Assembly: GCA_947034885.2 (NCBI GenBank) | Contig: OX344752.2 | Location: 22,777,386 to 22,841,385, forward strand | DNA length: 64,000 nt | Direction: 5' to 3' | DNA from: Thuidium tamariscinum | Lineage: Eukaryota; Streptophyta; Bryopsida; Hypnales; Thuidiaceae | Shown: positions 43,401 through 56,911 of the stretch, in pieces | Layout of the letters: each line of letters opens with the position of its first letter | Position numbering within the stretch: the stretch's first letter is position 1 | Program-made: the position numbers and the translations under genes | Notes under the pieces: model-generated | The model's database searches: none | What the model saw: only the letters and a program-made list of their open reading frames with translations | Told to the model about the DNA's origin: nothing

Positions 43401-44484
43401 AAGTGGCAGTCACTGCCACAGTCTGTTTTTGTGTTTCCATGACAATTTCTACGTTTCTACAATCTGGAAACTTGCAGTCTTCTAAAGGTGTCAAATTTCA
43501 TCTAATGTGTTTTTAACTACTTTGAAAAAGTGCACTAATGGCTTGCATCAAATGTTGAAACAACAATAAAACAAGGGGGGAGGACACTTTGAGGTATAAC
43601 TATAAATGACTTCATTTTTTGTAAACAAAATTGAAAAGTATTGAATATGGTACAATGTTGGAGAATTTTCAAAGAGGGTTTGGAACATGGTTTAGAAGGG
43701 GCGTGTTTGTAGAACTTAAGACCATTGTTGTTTGTAAAAGTACTTAGTACTAGGTAATTCTTAAACTCTTCATTGTCTAAATTTTGAAAATACATTTTCT
43801 TTAGTTAGTTTTTAAAAATTCATTTATTTTCTTAAAACTTACTGCAAATTAAATGGGGTTAATTCCCTAAATACCAAAAGTGAATTCATGTCAAACCTAC
43901 ATGTGCTATTAATAGTGTATAACATTATACAATGTTTTTGACATTTTTACTTTGATAAAATGTTGAAATTGATGATTAGAAAATATTTATATGAAGCTTC
44001 TAATATCTTCAATGATAAGTCTTTGTTAAATCAATTTAAAAACACATAACTTTCAAATACTTGAAAAATACAATTTTGATTTCATTGCTTGAATGGAAGT
44101 TTGTTGTGATTGACAAAACTTATGCATTACACATACATGTGAAACAAATATGTGCATTAGAAGGTTGAAAATAAAGAGATTACTGCTTAAATTTTTATAA
44201 ATTAATTACACCTATATGTGACAAAATATGCAATTGCATATTCTTTGTATTAAAAAACTACCAATTTCTTGTAGGATTTTAGTAGAAGTCAATAGAGTAC
44301 TCTACAATCTTCTAAAATGCATTTTTGTAGACAATGTATGAATTAAAAAGAAATTCACAATGCAAAGAAATTAGTGTTCGTACAACAATATTGTACATAT
44401 TAGATAGGAATTTGTAATGGGGTTGTTGCAAGAAACACTTACGAGTTTTGTCTCAAAATGGCTCAAAATCAGTGAGTCCTGTGA

Positions 44485-44799
44485 GTCCTGTGCAGGGTTT
44501 TTTTTTCTGGCGATTTGGTGCGAAATTGCACCAAATTATTTGGCCTGGCACCAAGCCTATAGGGAAAAAAATAGTGAAATTCTAGATGAAATTGCCAATA
44601 AACTTCAATTTTTTTTAAAATAGTGGATGAAATCGCCAAATAATGGATGACAATAGAATGATAGATATTTATTATGTGCTAATATGATACTTTCTATGTA
44701 ATATATGGATGAATGTTGAAATTTGGAGCTCCACAATAAAATGAAATATGGCCACTTTGACACTTCACAAGAAATGAAAAAAAAAACCCTCGTCCTGTG
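44485..44799. mobile_element. hAT-type MITE, 299 bp
   Basis: The element is 44493-44791, starting CAGGGTTTTTTTTT and ending AAAAAAAAAACCCTC, with 8-bp duplications GTCCTGTG at 44485-44492 and 44792-44799. The 8-bp duplication and CAG start fit hAT. The interior has GGTGCGAAATTGCACC, a small palindrome, and GATGAAATTGCCAA, also seen in the MITE at 54173. Confidence 0.8.
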
Positions 44800-46455
44800 A
44801 TCCTTTGAAATAATTTTTTTTTAAATTAAAAAAAATATGGATAATTTGAAGAGCAATGAAAATATTGTGTCTCTTGAAATTCAGACCTAAGAAAAACTTT
44901 CTCTAAATGTTATAGACAATGGAAAATACAATAAAAATAACTCTTTTTTCATTAATTTGGTAAAAATAGTAAAAAAATTCAAAAAACTAAAATGAAAACC
45001 CCATTTTTTCTCCAAGTAAAGGTCTTTTTTTCCAACAAATTTCATCTTTGAAAAAAATAAATTTTACTTCTCCACACTTGCGCAAAGTTAGCCACTTTGA
45101 CGACATGTGGAGGTTAAAGAGTATAGTATTTTCAAAAAATCTCTTTGTGGTCTTGTATAACTTCAGGTGAGGTCTTTGCATGCCAATTTTCAGCTCAAAA
45201 TTTGCATTTTTGGGTCAAAAATAGGACTAAAACCCCCCAAAATGGCCAAAGTAGACACCCAATCAGGGGCAATTTTAAAATAGTAAAATAATTTTGAAAA
45301 ATTGAAAAAAACTACACAAAATGTAAAACTTTTGTAGGCACCTTAGTTTCAAGTTTCAAGTCAAATGAACAAAAGATGAAAAAGTTATGAGCAAAAAACT
45401 ACCTCCTAAAGGTCAAGGGGACCAAAAAAAAGACAAGCGTTTCTTGCAATCACCCAATGACTATCAACTTAAGAAAAGGATCACAATTGGGTTAATTTAC
45501 TCAAATAGATAATCCTTCACTACTAAGATTGCACTATTTTAAACACTTTTCAATTTATTTCATAGAAACTACAGCTACTAATGGTTAAGTGCAAACGCAA
45601 GAATTATGCTCAAAATTGAATTTTAGACTTCATTTGGGCACAATGTAATAGTTCCATTTGTAAAAAATTTGAACTAGAAGAAGTTGGAAAAGCAAGCTAA
45701 TTTTTATCTTCCAAAATTCACTTAGAATTTTGGAGCCTCATGTAAGAATTATGGACAAAATTCTAGAGTGTGTGTGCAAGGGACATTTTTTGGGACATTT
45801 TCAAACACACTCTTTGACATTTGTTCATAACTTCTAGATGGAGTATTGAAATCTCAAAAAAAAATTTGGAGATAAAAGTTTACTTGATTCACCAACTTTT
45901 CTTAGTTTGAATTTTTTTGAAAAAAATATTTTACTATGTCTAAATGAGGTCTAAAATTTCACTTCTATTACAATTCCCGTGGTTTCACTTAACCATGAGT
46001 GGTGGAGTTCTTCTTTGTCCTAATTCACATATCCCACATGGTTTGTTTTGCCTACCACTACCCTACTAGTATAAAGAGTTTTTCTCCTCTCTAAGTTCTA
46101 CACAAGATAAGCCAAGAGGCTCAAATGAAAAAGTGGATCAAAAAATGAAATTTGTGGCTCACAAGCCACATCATTGATTCAATTTTTTTATTGAAAATTT
46201 TGTGTTCAATTGCATTCTATTTTACTTTGTTGCTTGGATGTATAGATTGACAACTTTTGGAAAATTCTTGTTGGCTAACATTGCAGCAAAGGGTGTACGA
46301 GAATGGGGAAAAAATCAATTGAAGGCAAAATAAAAACAATTTTTGCCCGTATCCTAATCCTGCCCTTGAAAAAAACTCATTGTGTGAAACCACACCCATG
46401 TAATAACACCAAATTTCTTACTAACAGCAGGTGCAAGGGTACCCTTAAGCCATTA

Positions 46456-49089
46456 CGCATAGTTATTAAGTACAATTTTTTTTATTGCAAAATTTTCTCA
46501 TATATAGAAATAGAGTTTGGAAGGATAGCATATTTTTCTAGAATTTTATTACACAAAGCGTAATTACTATGATTTTTTTATTAGGCGATTCTTCTTGACC
46601 TATAATGGTAATATAGACCTTACTATTTCTAATTGTAGGCTAATTGCAAAATCAACTAAGGACTGATTGCATTTATGAGAGCTTTACAACCAATGCTCAT
46701 GTGCCACAATTGCTCCGGGAGCTACACTACATTTTCACGGAAAGGATTCATCCTATAGATTGGAAATTGGGGGGGTGGGTGTTTGGTCAGAAATGCATTG
46801 GTTACCTTAGGATGCCTTCAAACCTTTCCTAATTTCTAATCCCAACATATTTGAGTAGAAGACAAAGCATAGAAAAAAGCTATGCATTGCAAATAAAAAA
46901 CTGGACGATTGTTCAAGTAGTAATTCTAATTTACTAAATTTAAAAGTCAATAGCGTCCTTAACCTCTAATTGTCCAATCGACCATATATATAGTGTGACA
47001 ATGTCCCCAAAAGTGGCAGAAATTGCCAAAGAAATATAAAATTTAAAGTTTTAAAATTTAAGGTTTTCATTTCCCTCCCCTCTTCTTGTAATTTTTAGAA
47101 ACTAGTTTCATTGACAAACAATATAGGACAATTCATCCCGTATTCGTATTTATATCCTGATATTGTATACATATCAATATTCATACCCGTATTCATATCC
47201 AAAATCTATATCCATATCCAATATTCATTATGTATTCACATATGGTATTAAATCTGTATCCAAATTAAATCCCACAAGATCAACGGCTTGTGATTTTTTG
47301 GGAAATCAATGGTGATTTCAAGGGTAAGGATTTTTTTTTGAAACAATCAATAGCTTGTAAAGTTTCTGAGAGACAAGGGGGGGGGGGCTAATTAATTGAC
47401 TAGGGGTGTGCAACCACTTTTTAGGACATTGTCAATCTAAATTTTGAGGTCTAGTTCTATGTGGGTAGTTCAATTCCTTTGACTATATTAAATTTTCTGC
47501 ATACATGATTAAGGGTTAACTATTGAAAACTTTCATTTTCCATTGAAAAAATTACATATTTGATTATTGAAAGGTCTTCAAAAGCATACTTGTATTATAA
47601 GTGAAGAATAAAGCTTGCCAATTTTACTTCATTTGCTAGCTTTATGCAAAGTCTAGTAATTTCACTTGATTTGAGATCTCATAAATTGTACATATCCATT
47701 TGCTTTAAAAATGGTTCCAATGAAAAGAGTAAAGTGTTTTCATGACATTAGGGGAGAATTGAACCTTCAAAGAGGCCGCTTTGTAATGCAAGGGATTGGG
47801 TGGGAAGAGCCTTTTCAACTTACTAATTGGGCCAAGAATTGCATGTTGAATTCAAAAATTTATCATCATTATCCAATTCATCTCTATAGTCTCATAACTA
47901 TTTGGCAAGGAAGAGCCTTTTTATCTCACTAATTATGCCAAGAATTGCATGATAAACTCAAAAATTGTCATCATTATCTAATCCATCTCCTAAATCTCAT
48001 AATGATTCAATCATGAAAGATGGAGCACACACCTCCCACAAATATCTACAAGCCAAGTGGATACATGCAATCCTACATGGAAGTAGTAATGATGATGTGG
48101 GCACTCCCATACTCATTTAATTTGTATTAAAATTAGTAAGAAAGCTCAAAGCCTCTTTAAGGGTTCAATTTTCCCCTAATGTATTCACCATTAAAAATTT
48201 AAACATGCAAGTATTCATTTGGAGCTATTTGGAATTTCTACTTATAAAAAACAATTGTATTTCAATAATTGCAAGGTGGATTGTAAAATTAGTTTAATAG
48301 CTCTTCATGTGAAATTAAGTTTTAAAGAAGTGCATTTTAGTGTGCTAACACTCTTTGTAGTTGTTCATATTACCTCCAATCTTCAAAAAAATTTATATGC
48401 AAATTTGAAAAACATTGTAGGAAAAGGCAACATATTAAATATTTAAAAAATTATTTTACTCTTGTTATAATCTCACAACTCCTATGTGATTTTGTGCTCA
48501 AAATTTGTGTACTTACAAATAAACAAGATCTATAAACATCTATTTGGTTAAATTCTAGAAAAAAATCAATTTACTTCTTTAGGGATGACTACAAGCCAAT
48601 GCACTTTTTTCATAGTCAAAACACACTTGGAAAGGCTTGGGCATTTAAGGGTTAATAAATTATTATCCTCAAACTTGCAAAAGCTACATCACAAATACTT
48701 CAATGTCAACCCGTGTGTGAGATTATCTAGGAATTACACCTTTTGATCAAGGAACATTTTAGAGTGTCCTTAAACTATGGACTCCTAGCTAAAACTACTT
48801 ATTTATTTTAACAATATTGAGTATAGTATATATTTTCACAATGTTCGAATCCTTGTATATTCCCGTAAGGAAATCAAGGAAGATGCCAATGCACTGATGA
48901 ATACATCATTTGGATACTATATGCAAAATTATTATAGTTTAGAATCTTGTTTATAGGTGACCTAAAATAAATATTAACTTACAAGTTTAGATGCTCTACA
49001 TTGTCATAGTCAATATGTACTAGTTTCATTTTCAAGATTCATTTTCTATCATAAAATTACAATCCTTACATATTTATTGAAGGATTTTC
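46456..49089. other. AT-rich region with second GATAC array, no gene seen
   Basis: 47140-47250 is a degenerate array (ATATCCGTATTC-like) inverted relative to 43015-43130. A near-repeat of GCCAAGAATTGCATG and CTCAAAAATTATCATCATT occurs at 47830 and 47938. No coding frame is convincing. Confidence 0.4.
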
Positions 49090-49960
49090 ACATCACCATA
49101 CTTGTTAGTGATCACCAAGAGAGCCTTGGCCTCCTTGATGGTGATGTGGAGTGCCACAATAATAGATACATTCCAACAATTTGCTAGTCCTTATGTCTAC
49201 AAGCTCACATGGATTCTTGGGACAAATGAAATGCAAATTGAGGTCTTGTCATGGATGGCCATGCTATTGTAGCACATTGTGAACATCTCCAATGTTCAAA
49301 TTGCCATTACATAGTGGCTTCTTGTGACTTTTGAAGCCAATGGCAATTTGTATTGTATTTATAAGAAGATACAATTTATTTTTTAACAATAATTGATAGA
49401 GATGGTTCAACTTTTTGAGGGACTGATTTTTGCATGTGCTTATTCTATGGGGTGAGGATTTCAAAATATGTAATTTCTTAGTTCACCCCCTCCCCCCCAA
49501 AAAACAAATTGCAAGATAGTGAAAGCATTTGGAGTTCTAGATAGTTTTAGCCTAGACTATTGGTTTCATTGGTGTGCGAGGATAGTCTCCCTGTCAAGAA
49601 TGGATGCATGTCCTCATTCATTGTTTCAACTTATAGAAATTGTTGTTCCTCTTTCATAACATACTTTTGACCTTGCAATTCAAAGCGTTGATCATGAAGA
49701 TGAATTATCTTCTGTTTAGGAGTATTCAACCTTTACAATTCATAGCTATATATACTTTGAAATTGGATTAAATGAATAGTAGGGTCCAACAATCTTATAA
49801 ACTATCTTTTGAGACATTCAAAGAATTCTACATAACATTGAATACAACTAGCATTTTTGTCTTTGCATAATCAACACTCAATTCTTGCACAATCTTAATC
49901 AAGCATATCAAATTTCAGTTTCAAAATAGCAAAACATCATTTAGAAGAATCGTTTCAACT
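49090..49960 (+). pseudogene. TMEM70-like pseudogene: last exon and 3' flank
   Basis: On the plus strand, ASPYVYKLTW, TNEMQIEVLSWMA and VTFEANGNLY parallel the last exon of the intact gene (56912-57258 minus). In-frame stops break it (TAG after about ATGCTATTG at 49265, and TAG near 49312), and the end of the frame is lost. Similarity continues past the stop into the 3' flank to about 49960, corresponding to the intact gene's flank down to about 56330. It is therefore a genomic DNA duplication, inverted relative to the parent, not a processed copy. Confidence 0.7.
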
Positions 49961-51351
49961 AGAATTCATGGTTGAACAAAGCATACAAAGTTTATTTCAA
50001 TTCAATTACAAAAACTTTCAAAAATAAACAACAAAAAACTATTGTTTACAAAAGCATTTTTATTATTGATGATACTCAATCCCTTGTAAAAGTTATTAGT
50101 ACTTTAAGTATTTCTTCATCAAGTACCACCTTTGACTCTATGATTTTCTTAAAGATGAATACAAAAGTTATTTTAATTAAATTTTTGGTATATTATTATT
50201 CCAATTTTCAACCCTTTAGAGGGGACAACAACACATACATTGCTAAATGTAGAAAGTCTTTTTTTTTCCTAAGAAATCCTTGCTCAAGTAGAGTGAACTT
50301 GCCAATTACTACACAAATAAAATTCAAGTCCTTCTCCACAATAAAATAGAGACTTGCATACTTTGAAATTTGCTTCATTATCAAATGTCATGTTAAAGAT
50401 TCACCTTCAAAAAACAAAAAGTAGAAAAAAATTTCCCTATAATTTTTTGTTAAAATTTAGACAATTCTATATCTATACCTTAAGAGAGGTTGTTTTGTTT
50501 TGTTTTGTTTGTTTGTTGTATTGAGATCTCCTGGACTATGCATCCCCAAGTCATGTGCTTTGTACCATCAGAAAGCTCTCGGCGAAAAGGGGTGCATGGG
50601 CTTTGTTTTCTGGCATTCCGACGCATGGTGAGAAGGTTATGAATTTTTCAGTTATTTTTCGTTCAAGAAATTAGAAAATTACTTTCACTTTGATTTGGAC
50701 TGTGGCAATGCACAAGGCACACTGAGGTAGAAGGCTCTTAAATGGAGCAGGTTCTAAAATGGTGCCCTATCTTAAATGTACAGTACTTGTACATGTTGCT
50801 TTTTCATAGCCTTCAGCACTGTACTGATAGTGTACATTGTAGCTAGGGCACCATTTTACAACCCTATGCCCTTTCAACTTCAAATTTTGATAACTAATTT
50901 AAAAAAGATCAAAAAAATATGAAACGACTTGGGTTAGATGTCAATTCTTCTTGTTTTTCAAGGAAAATTTACTGAAAAATATTTCTAGAGGTTTTACCTC
51001 CCTGAAATTCTGTTTCAGCCCTTAGATGGTCCATTATAGGACCTCTTACCTTAGTGTGGCTGAAATTTAGTTAAAATTCCTTGCAATCTTTTTAGTGCAC
51101 AGTGCATGAAATTTTGATCCCATTGCGTTCCATTTCGTTCCCAAAACATCTGGATGAACTTTCGTTTTTTGGATGATATTTCAGGTTAGTGAAGGCCCAC
51201 TCAACTGAACGACTAGACCGACAACTAGGGTGGTCGGTGGCTTTGCCTTAGAGCGTCTTCAATGCTCAAGTATGAACGCACTGCAACGGCAAGTTCTGCG
51301 CAGCTTGAAAACCCCTGCCCCAATGCACTCGGCACCTCTCACGTTAGTAGG
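49961..51351. other. AT-rich region with one strong hairpin
   Basis: The hairpin at 50755-50858 has arms TAAAATGGTGCCCTATCTTA and TAGCTAGGGCACCATTTTA with GTACA/TGTAC extensions around a loop of roughly 30 nt. It may be a very short MITE or a small-RNA precursor. A TTTTG simple repeat is at about 50490-50515. No gene seen. Confidence 0.45.
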
Positions 51352-51708
51352 GGGTGTCACGGCACTTCTGAAATCCTCAGAATTCTTCGAGAAAGAGTAT
51401 GCACCGGGAGGGAAAGGCGGACGCGAAATTCTCAGAGAAAACGGAATGCCGTTTCTTCTCCTCCGTGGGTGAAGAAACGGCGTTTTTGAAAAATTTCTTC
51501 AAGAATTTCTTGAAGCCCTCAACTTGGTGCAAGTATCGAAGCTCCCAACCCAGCTGTGCGAGCTATAAATTCTTGCGGAATTGTTGTGAAGAGTAGAAAG
51601 GGGTGTCATGGCTCCTCCACTCTACGGCAGTTTTCATTGGCTCCTGCAAAATCTCACCAACTTGGGTTTCCTTGAGAATTTGAGTTTCTCTGAGGAGCCG
51701 TGACACCC
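51352..51708. mobile_element. Possible 357-bp inverted-repeat element
   Basis: GGGTGTCACGGC (51352-51363) faces GCCGTGACACCC (51697-51708), and the inner sides are also partly complementary (CTCAGAATTCTTCG versus GAGAATTTGAG). A third copy of the end, GGGTGTCATGGCTCC, lies inside at about 51600. No clear target duplication, so an internal rearranged repeat is equally possible. Confidence 0.4.
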
Positions 51709-52354
51709 TCTAGTTTCAAGGCCGTGATATTTCTTGGCTCCCACTCTGTAAAAATTGGCCATTTGTTGTGCCCTCCAAACTCCTCTACATTTCTCTGACA
51801 ACACCAAGAATAGTGATGGTTCCAGATACTCTTCACTTCACACACCTTTCTATTCTATTTTTCGTCACCATGTCAGCTGTAAGGAACTGTAGCAGAGCGT
51901 TTGGAGTTCCAAGTACCGTCGTAGCATGGAGACGCCTGCGACGGCAAGAGACACAGAAGAAAAAGGGAACGCGATCTCGTTAGTTGCAGCGTTGTTTTGA
52001 CGTGCGGAGGACTGTGGATGCTCTTAAGTCTTGCTGTAACTTATGTTGTTTCAAACTCCCCTACCCAACCTCGTTGCATGTTTCTAGCACCCAATGATCG
52101 AACTTGGAAGTGTCGAACTGCACTGCCTACTTCGGATATGGATCTTTCTTTGCGTTGTTGTTCGGAGGAATTACGAATTGATTTTTCGGTAAGCTGGATT
52201 AGCCGTGTGGCTGCTGGACTGTTGCGGTGCGTGTGAAGAGAATCTCGAACTCGACTTGCATTTCAATTCTAGGTGCAATTCGAAACCACTTCTGTCTGTC
52301 CGGGTTTGCTTTGCGCTTGTTCCTTGAATTTCCCACCTTGAATCTTTGGTGCTT
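51709..52354. other. Mixed-composition region, no assigned gene
   Basis: A short plus frame at 51870-51980 starts MSAVRNCSRAF and is arginine-rich, ending after 38 residues. It could be an exon, but no splice partner or family was recognised. Confidence 0.3.
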
Positions 52355-53040
52355 GGATCTGAAGTCTTACTCGGCTCCTGTTCTATGCACTCTGTTGGTA
52401 ATACCCTAGTTGAGCTACTTAGGGTTCATTCAAATTACCAGATGAAGCTTGTTTGGAAGACAATGAAGGAAAACTCTCAGATTGGTTGATAATTGATGGA
52501 GTTTCTTCTTGTATTTTCTGAAAGTGTTGAACCTGAAGTCTTGTTGAGCTTCCAACTTCTGTCCAGTGTACATGGTCTTCCCATAATTGAGTTATTTAGG
52601 TCTCGTTAGAATGGCCACATGGATCTGGCTTTCAAGCCAGATGAAAGAGGGATATAAGGAGGGATTATGAAATCTCTTCCTTGCATTTTCTGGAACCGTT
52701 GGACCTGAAGTCCTGCTTGTAGCCAAAAACTGTTCGGAGTCATGTTTTTATTATATTTTGAATCCATCAATTGGCTCTTTCATCTTGTGTTCATGCATTT
52801 GAGCAGTAGCGGACTTTGCCTGTTTTGTTGTTCTTTTTGGAGACCATTTCTCAAGTTCTTAAGTGTAGTTCCGACAATGGAGTATTTCAATTCCTTGGGG
52901 TATTTCACAATGTCTCAGACTGAAGGTGCTGCTCGATCAGCTCCCAATCAATCTGCACTGCCTAACGTTGGTACTATAATTGAGCTATATAAGTTTCATT
53001 TGAATGATCTCATGTGCGTGGCTTAAAAGTCAGATCCATG
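52355..53040. repeat. Three diverged tandem repeats of about 172 bp
   Basis: CTGAAGTC-starting units begin at about 52359, 52533 and 52704. Each carries an ATTTTCTG-GTTG-CCTGAAGTC junction and a later TTGAGCTA-TTTAGG-TTCATT block (52407, 52583, 52981). The third unit is longer by about 230 bp. These resemble untranslated or intronic sequence; no product assigned. Confidence 0.55.
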
Positions 53041-54164
53041 CGACCATTCCAAGGAGACTGCGACAGCTCAATTATGTTACCAACAATGGTTCATTGGAGC
53101 AGTAGCAGACTTTTAATCATTTCTTGAGTTTGCGGACTTCATTTCTCCTTTCTATTAATCGAGTGTTCATAATGTCAGTTCCTTGGCTTTTGCGCAGAAG
53201 TTGGGGTTGCAGATCAAACCTCGCCGAAGTGTGATGCATGATTTCAAGCTTTATTGGAAAGTCCAACTCTGAGCCTAGGGAGCCAATTGTGAAGGCAAGC
53301 AGGTAGAAGTCAGTTTCGTAGGAATGGATTGAGTAACTAGTAGTGGTGATCTTTGGTTGTTGTTTGGTTGCAAGTTGATTCTTACCGATAAGATCAGTAA
53401 GAGTTTGTGTAATGTACAGAGAGGTAGAACCAACAAGAGCGAAGATATCGATGTTGGAACTCTTAGTGAAGATGAATGGGAGAAAATCACTAGAATTTAG
53501 CATCTTGCTATTGATCACAGGTGCCCTGAAGTAAGAAATGATTCTCATCCTTCTGACAATTCCTTATGATTTGAGTTGAGGTCTTCTAATTTGGGCCCTT
53601 GCACTTTATGCAACATGATGACTTTGTTGACTAACTGCATTTGAGTTGCTCTTAGTTATGAGTTTTTTGTTGATTCATCTATAACTTTGTTTTGAAACGA
53701 AGAGTTAATCGTATCCGGGCCCAGGGAAGAGTTGGGTTTTGATTTGATGGGAAGCCTTGTCGAGAGGAGTCTCTTTATGACTGGCAGTCAAGTTTATCGT
53801 GAGCTTGGCACCGGACTTTCGACTCCTTGTGAAGTTCTCCAATTCTTTGTTACTAAGAAGTGAGCAATAAGAGCTTAAAAAGTGGGCACTAAGAGCTGGC
53901 TATAGCTTCATGTTGCCTTTGTAGGGCCTAGGTACCTTCACTTCACTGATTTGAATTGAATTAATTACTATTATGAGACATAATTTATTATTATTGGATT
54001 TTAATGGCAAATTGGAATGAAAAAGGATTCCAAAAGACTTTAGCATGCATTGTATGTGATATTTGGATTCAATACAAATAAGTTATGAATATTCAAAGTA
54101 TTGTCTCTACAATAGGTGTACTAAATTTCAACATTAAGCTTTTAGAGACTTTAATTTTGTGATT
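53041..54164. other. No assigned gene
   Basis: A 143-codon minus frame (53117-53548) has no recognisable domain and unremarkable composition. The plus strand contains LSEDEWEKITRI near 53460, which could be an old exon. Neither is supported. Confidence 0.3.
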
Positions 54165-54455
54165 GTCTACATCAGCCCTTTTTATTTCGGCACCGTGTGG
54201 CCAGATTGCACCATTACAAATAAATGTCTTTTTTTCGCCAGATAAAAGTAATCTTTTTTTGCCAGAAATTTTCTAATTCTCTTTAAAATATGGATGAAGT
54301 TGCCAAATTTGGATGAAAAAGTGTACAAATATGACTGAAAAGTGTTTTTAAGTCCAAAAGATGGATGAATGCAGAAATACAATGCTTCACCAAATTTGAA
54401 GTGATCGCCATCTTGGCACTTTCTCAAAAAGTAAAAAAAAAGGGCTGGTCTACAT
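54165..54455. mobile_element. hAT-type MITE, 275 bp
   Basis: The element is 54173-54447 with perfect 11-bp ends CAGCCCTTTTT / AAAAAGGGCTG and 8-bp duplications GTCTACAT at 54165-54172 and 54448-54455. The interior GGATGAAGTTGCCAAAT matches the family at 44493-44791. Confidence 0.85.
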
Positions 54456-56289
54456 CTTGTGTAATTATTATTTGAGTTTTAGTAAGACTTTTAGATCCAA
54501 ATGTAGGTAGTGCATTTTAAACAATGTTGATTATGGGTTTACATTCCTTCGATGAAGATAATTTTTCCCTAATCTAACATTTGTTGCCCAAAATATTGAA
54601 TATTATAAGCTTTTTAGCTTCAATTTCTAAAAGTTAGAGGAGTCCCTTGAGATGAGGTTGAAGCCCAATAGGGCATTAACTTGGCAACATTGGTTATTTT
54701 ATAGAACAAGGACTAATAAGTACTAGAGAATGCTCAATTTTTTCTTTTCTTTTGTGTAAGACATAGTTCATATGTGTGAACAACACTTGGTATTGAATAC
54801 ATTCTCTTTCTCAATGGCGTGCTTATTAAATAGGATCTTTTATCTAGATATCTTCTACCAAGGTGGTCTTCATTAGAATGATGTGCATCTATTTTAGGAA
54901 TTTAAAGTAAAAGCTATAATATATTGCATCTTTCTAAGCTAGTCAGTTATATAAAGTTGCTAATTCGTAAAGTGCATTTTGCTAAAGACACTCATAGAAT
55001 GGAGTTTTTTTGAATTTTTTTTCTAACATATTTTAGATTGTAACATATAAAAGATGAAAATTTTGAATTGGATGAAATCATATTATACCAAGACTAGGAG
55101 GGATTAAGCCTTCATTGCCTTAATAAAGGGTTGAAGGTTAAAAATCACTTCTTACTTTGTATTGTGCAAATTTTGTATATCATCACCTCTCCTACCTAAT
55201 TGCAAATATAGATTCAAAGTTTTAAATGTTTTTATAGGTAGCAAATTAAAAATTCTAATGTTTTCTTCAAGGGTAGTGAGGGGCAGTATAGGGGACAATC
55301 CCCCTTGGTCTTACATCAATATACTATATTTTTATTCCCATAAATTTGCCTTCCTTGTAAATATTGAAAGAGGTGATTGCAAGAATTGTTTGTTTGTATT
55401 ATAGAATGTCCATCTATAGAATACTTGCAAATGGAAATTTTAGAAATGCATTTATTATAAATGTAAAAAAAAACATGAGAACCTTATAAAGAATAAAAGA
55501 AAAATAACATACATTGTGAAGGTTGTAGTAGACTAGTGGTATTCACAAGAAGGTACATTGCTTCAATTTAGAAACACATTAAAAGATGTAGACATTAGAA
55601 GTATGATTGGAAAAATTAATCTTACAAACTACCTATTGTGCCATTCAAATTATTGTGCATAATATTAATATAAATTTTTTGTACCATTTTGTATACAAAT
55701 GGCATTTTTTACCTTACATATATAACATTCTATTTTTATGCTAATCCAATTAAGGTTATCAAACTTCAATTTCCCAAAAGTAAAACTTTATTTTTGGTGA
55801 ATTTTTTTAATTGGATTGCATAGGTTAGATGCATAGGAAACATTCATACTCATATCTTTCCTTCAATAAGTATCTCCAAAATAGTTGTAAAATTCCCTAG
55901 GCCTCTTCAAGAATTTTAATGCCAAAGTATAAATGCCCAACTTTTGTAAAATAGATCTCTCTTTCTTTTAATTAGATTTTGGCAATGTATTTCTACCATC
56001 ATACTAATGTGTAAAGAATTATATGTAGTATAAGGGTCAATTGCCAAAATCTAATTACAACAAAGACACATCTATTTTACAAAATTTGGACATTATCACT
56101 TTGACATTAAAATTTGTGTAGAGGGAAACTTGGACATTGCCACCTTGATATTCTTTATATAGAGGCAATTTTGAAATTATTTTGAAGATGCTTGATGAAG
56201 GAAAGAGGTATATGTTCCCTATATATCTCTACAATTTTATAAAAAAATTGATCTTCAATGTATCTAAATCTACTATAATGTTCAACTAT
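54456..56289. other. AT-rich region, no gene seen
   Basis: No coding frame or structured repeat recognised. Confidence 0.4.
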
Positions 56290-56911
56290 AAATTCTAGGT
56301 GAGATTATTCATCAAAACTGAAATTTAGCTATTTTGAAACTGAAATTTGATATTCTTAATTTACATTGTGCAAGAATTGAATGTTAATTACACACACCCC
56401 CAAAATGTAAATTGTATTCCACATTATTCAAAATTCTTTGATTGCTACAATAGACAGTATGATTTGAGACCCCACTGTACATGACACCTAATTTGGAATT
56501 ACAGCTGTAAATTGCAAAGGTTGGACAGCCCTCAACAGGAGACAAATCGTCTTTATGCTTAACACCTTGAAGTGACAGGGTCCAAAACAGGTCGTAAAAC
56601 AGGTCGTGAGAGGGAGACAACAGTTCTTACACGTTGAAAAAGAAATGAACGAGGACATGCATCCATTCTTGACAGGCAGACCACCCTCGCACACCATTGA
56701 AACCAACAGTCTAGGCTAAAACCATATTATCTAGAACTACAAATGCATTCACCATCTCGCAATTTTATTTTTGGGTGTTGAACTAAGAAACTGCATATTT
56801 TGAAACCCTCACTCCCTCAGCACAAGCACATGCAAAAATCAGACTTTCAAGCACTTGGACAATCTCCATCAATTGCTGTTAAAAAATGAAATGTGCCCTT
56901 GTGGACCTCAT

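Larger units (their letters stand above)
41325..46455. repeat. Large inverted repeat: arms 41325-42040 and 45655-46455
   Basis: The arms are inverted copies for about 700-800 bp with scattered changes and small indels. For example AAATTTGGTGTTATTAC at about 41360 faces GTAATAACACCAAATTT at about 46410, and TTCCAACTTCTTCTAGTTCAA at 42018 faces its complement at about 45670. The inner part of each copy is itself palindromic (right copy about 45575-46015, centre near 45790), so the unit is a fold-back repeat present twice in opposite orientation. The 3.6-kb spacer contains a hAT-type MITE. No coding frame. Confidence 0.75.

Noticed and set aside
53117..53548. 143-codon minus-strand gene
   Set aside because: No domain, no splice support and an unremarkable composition; length alone is not enough.
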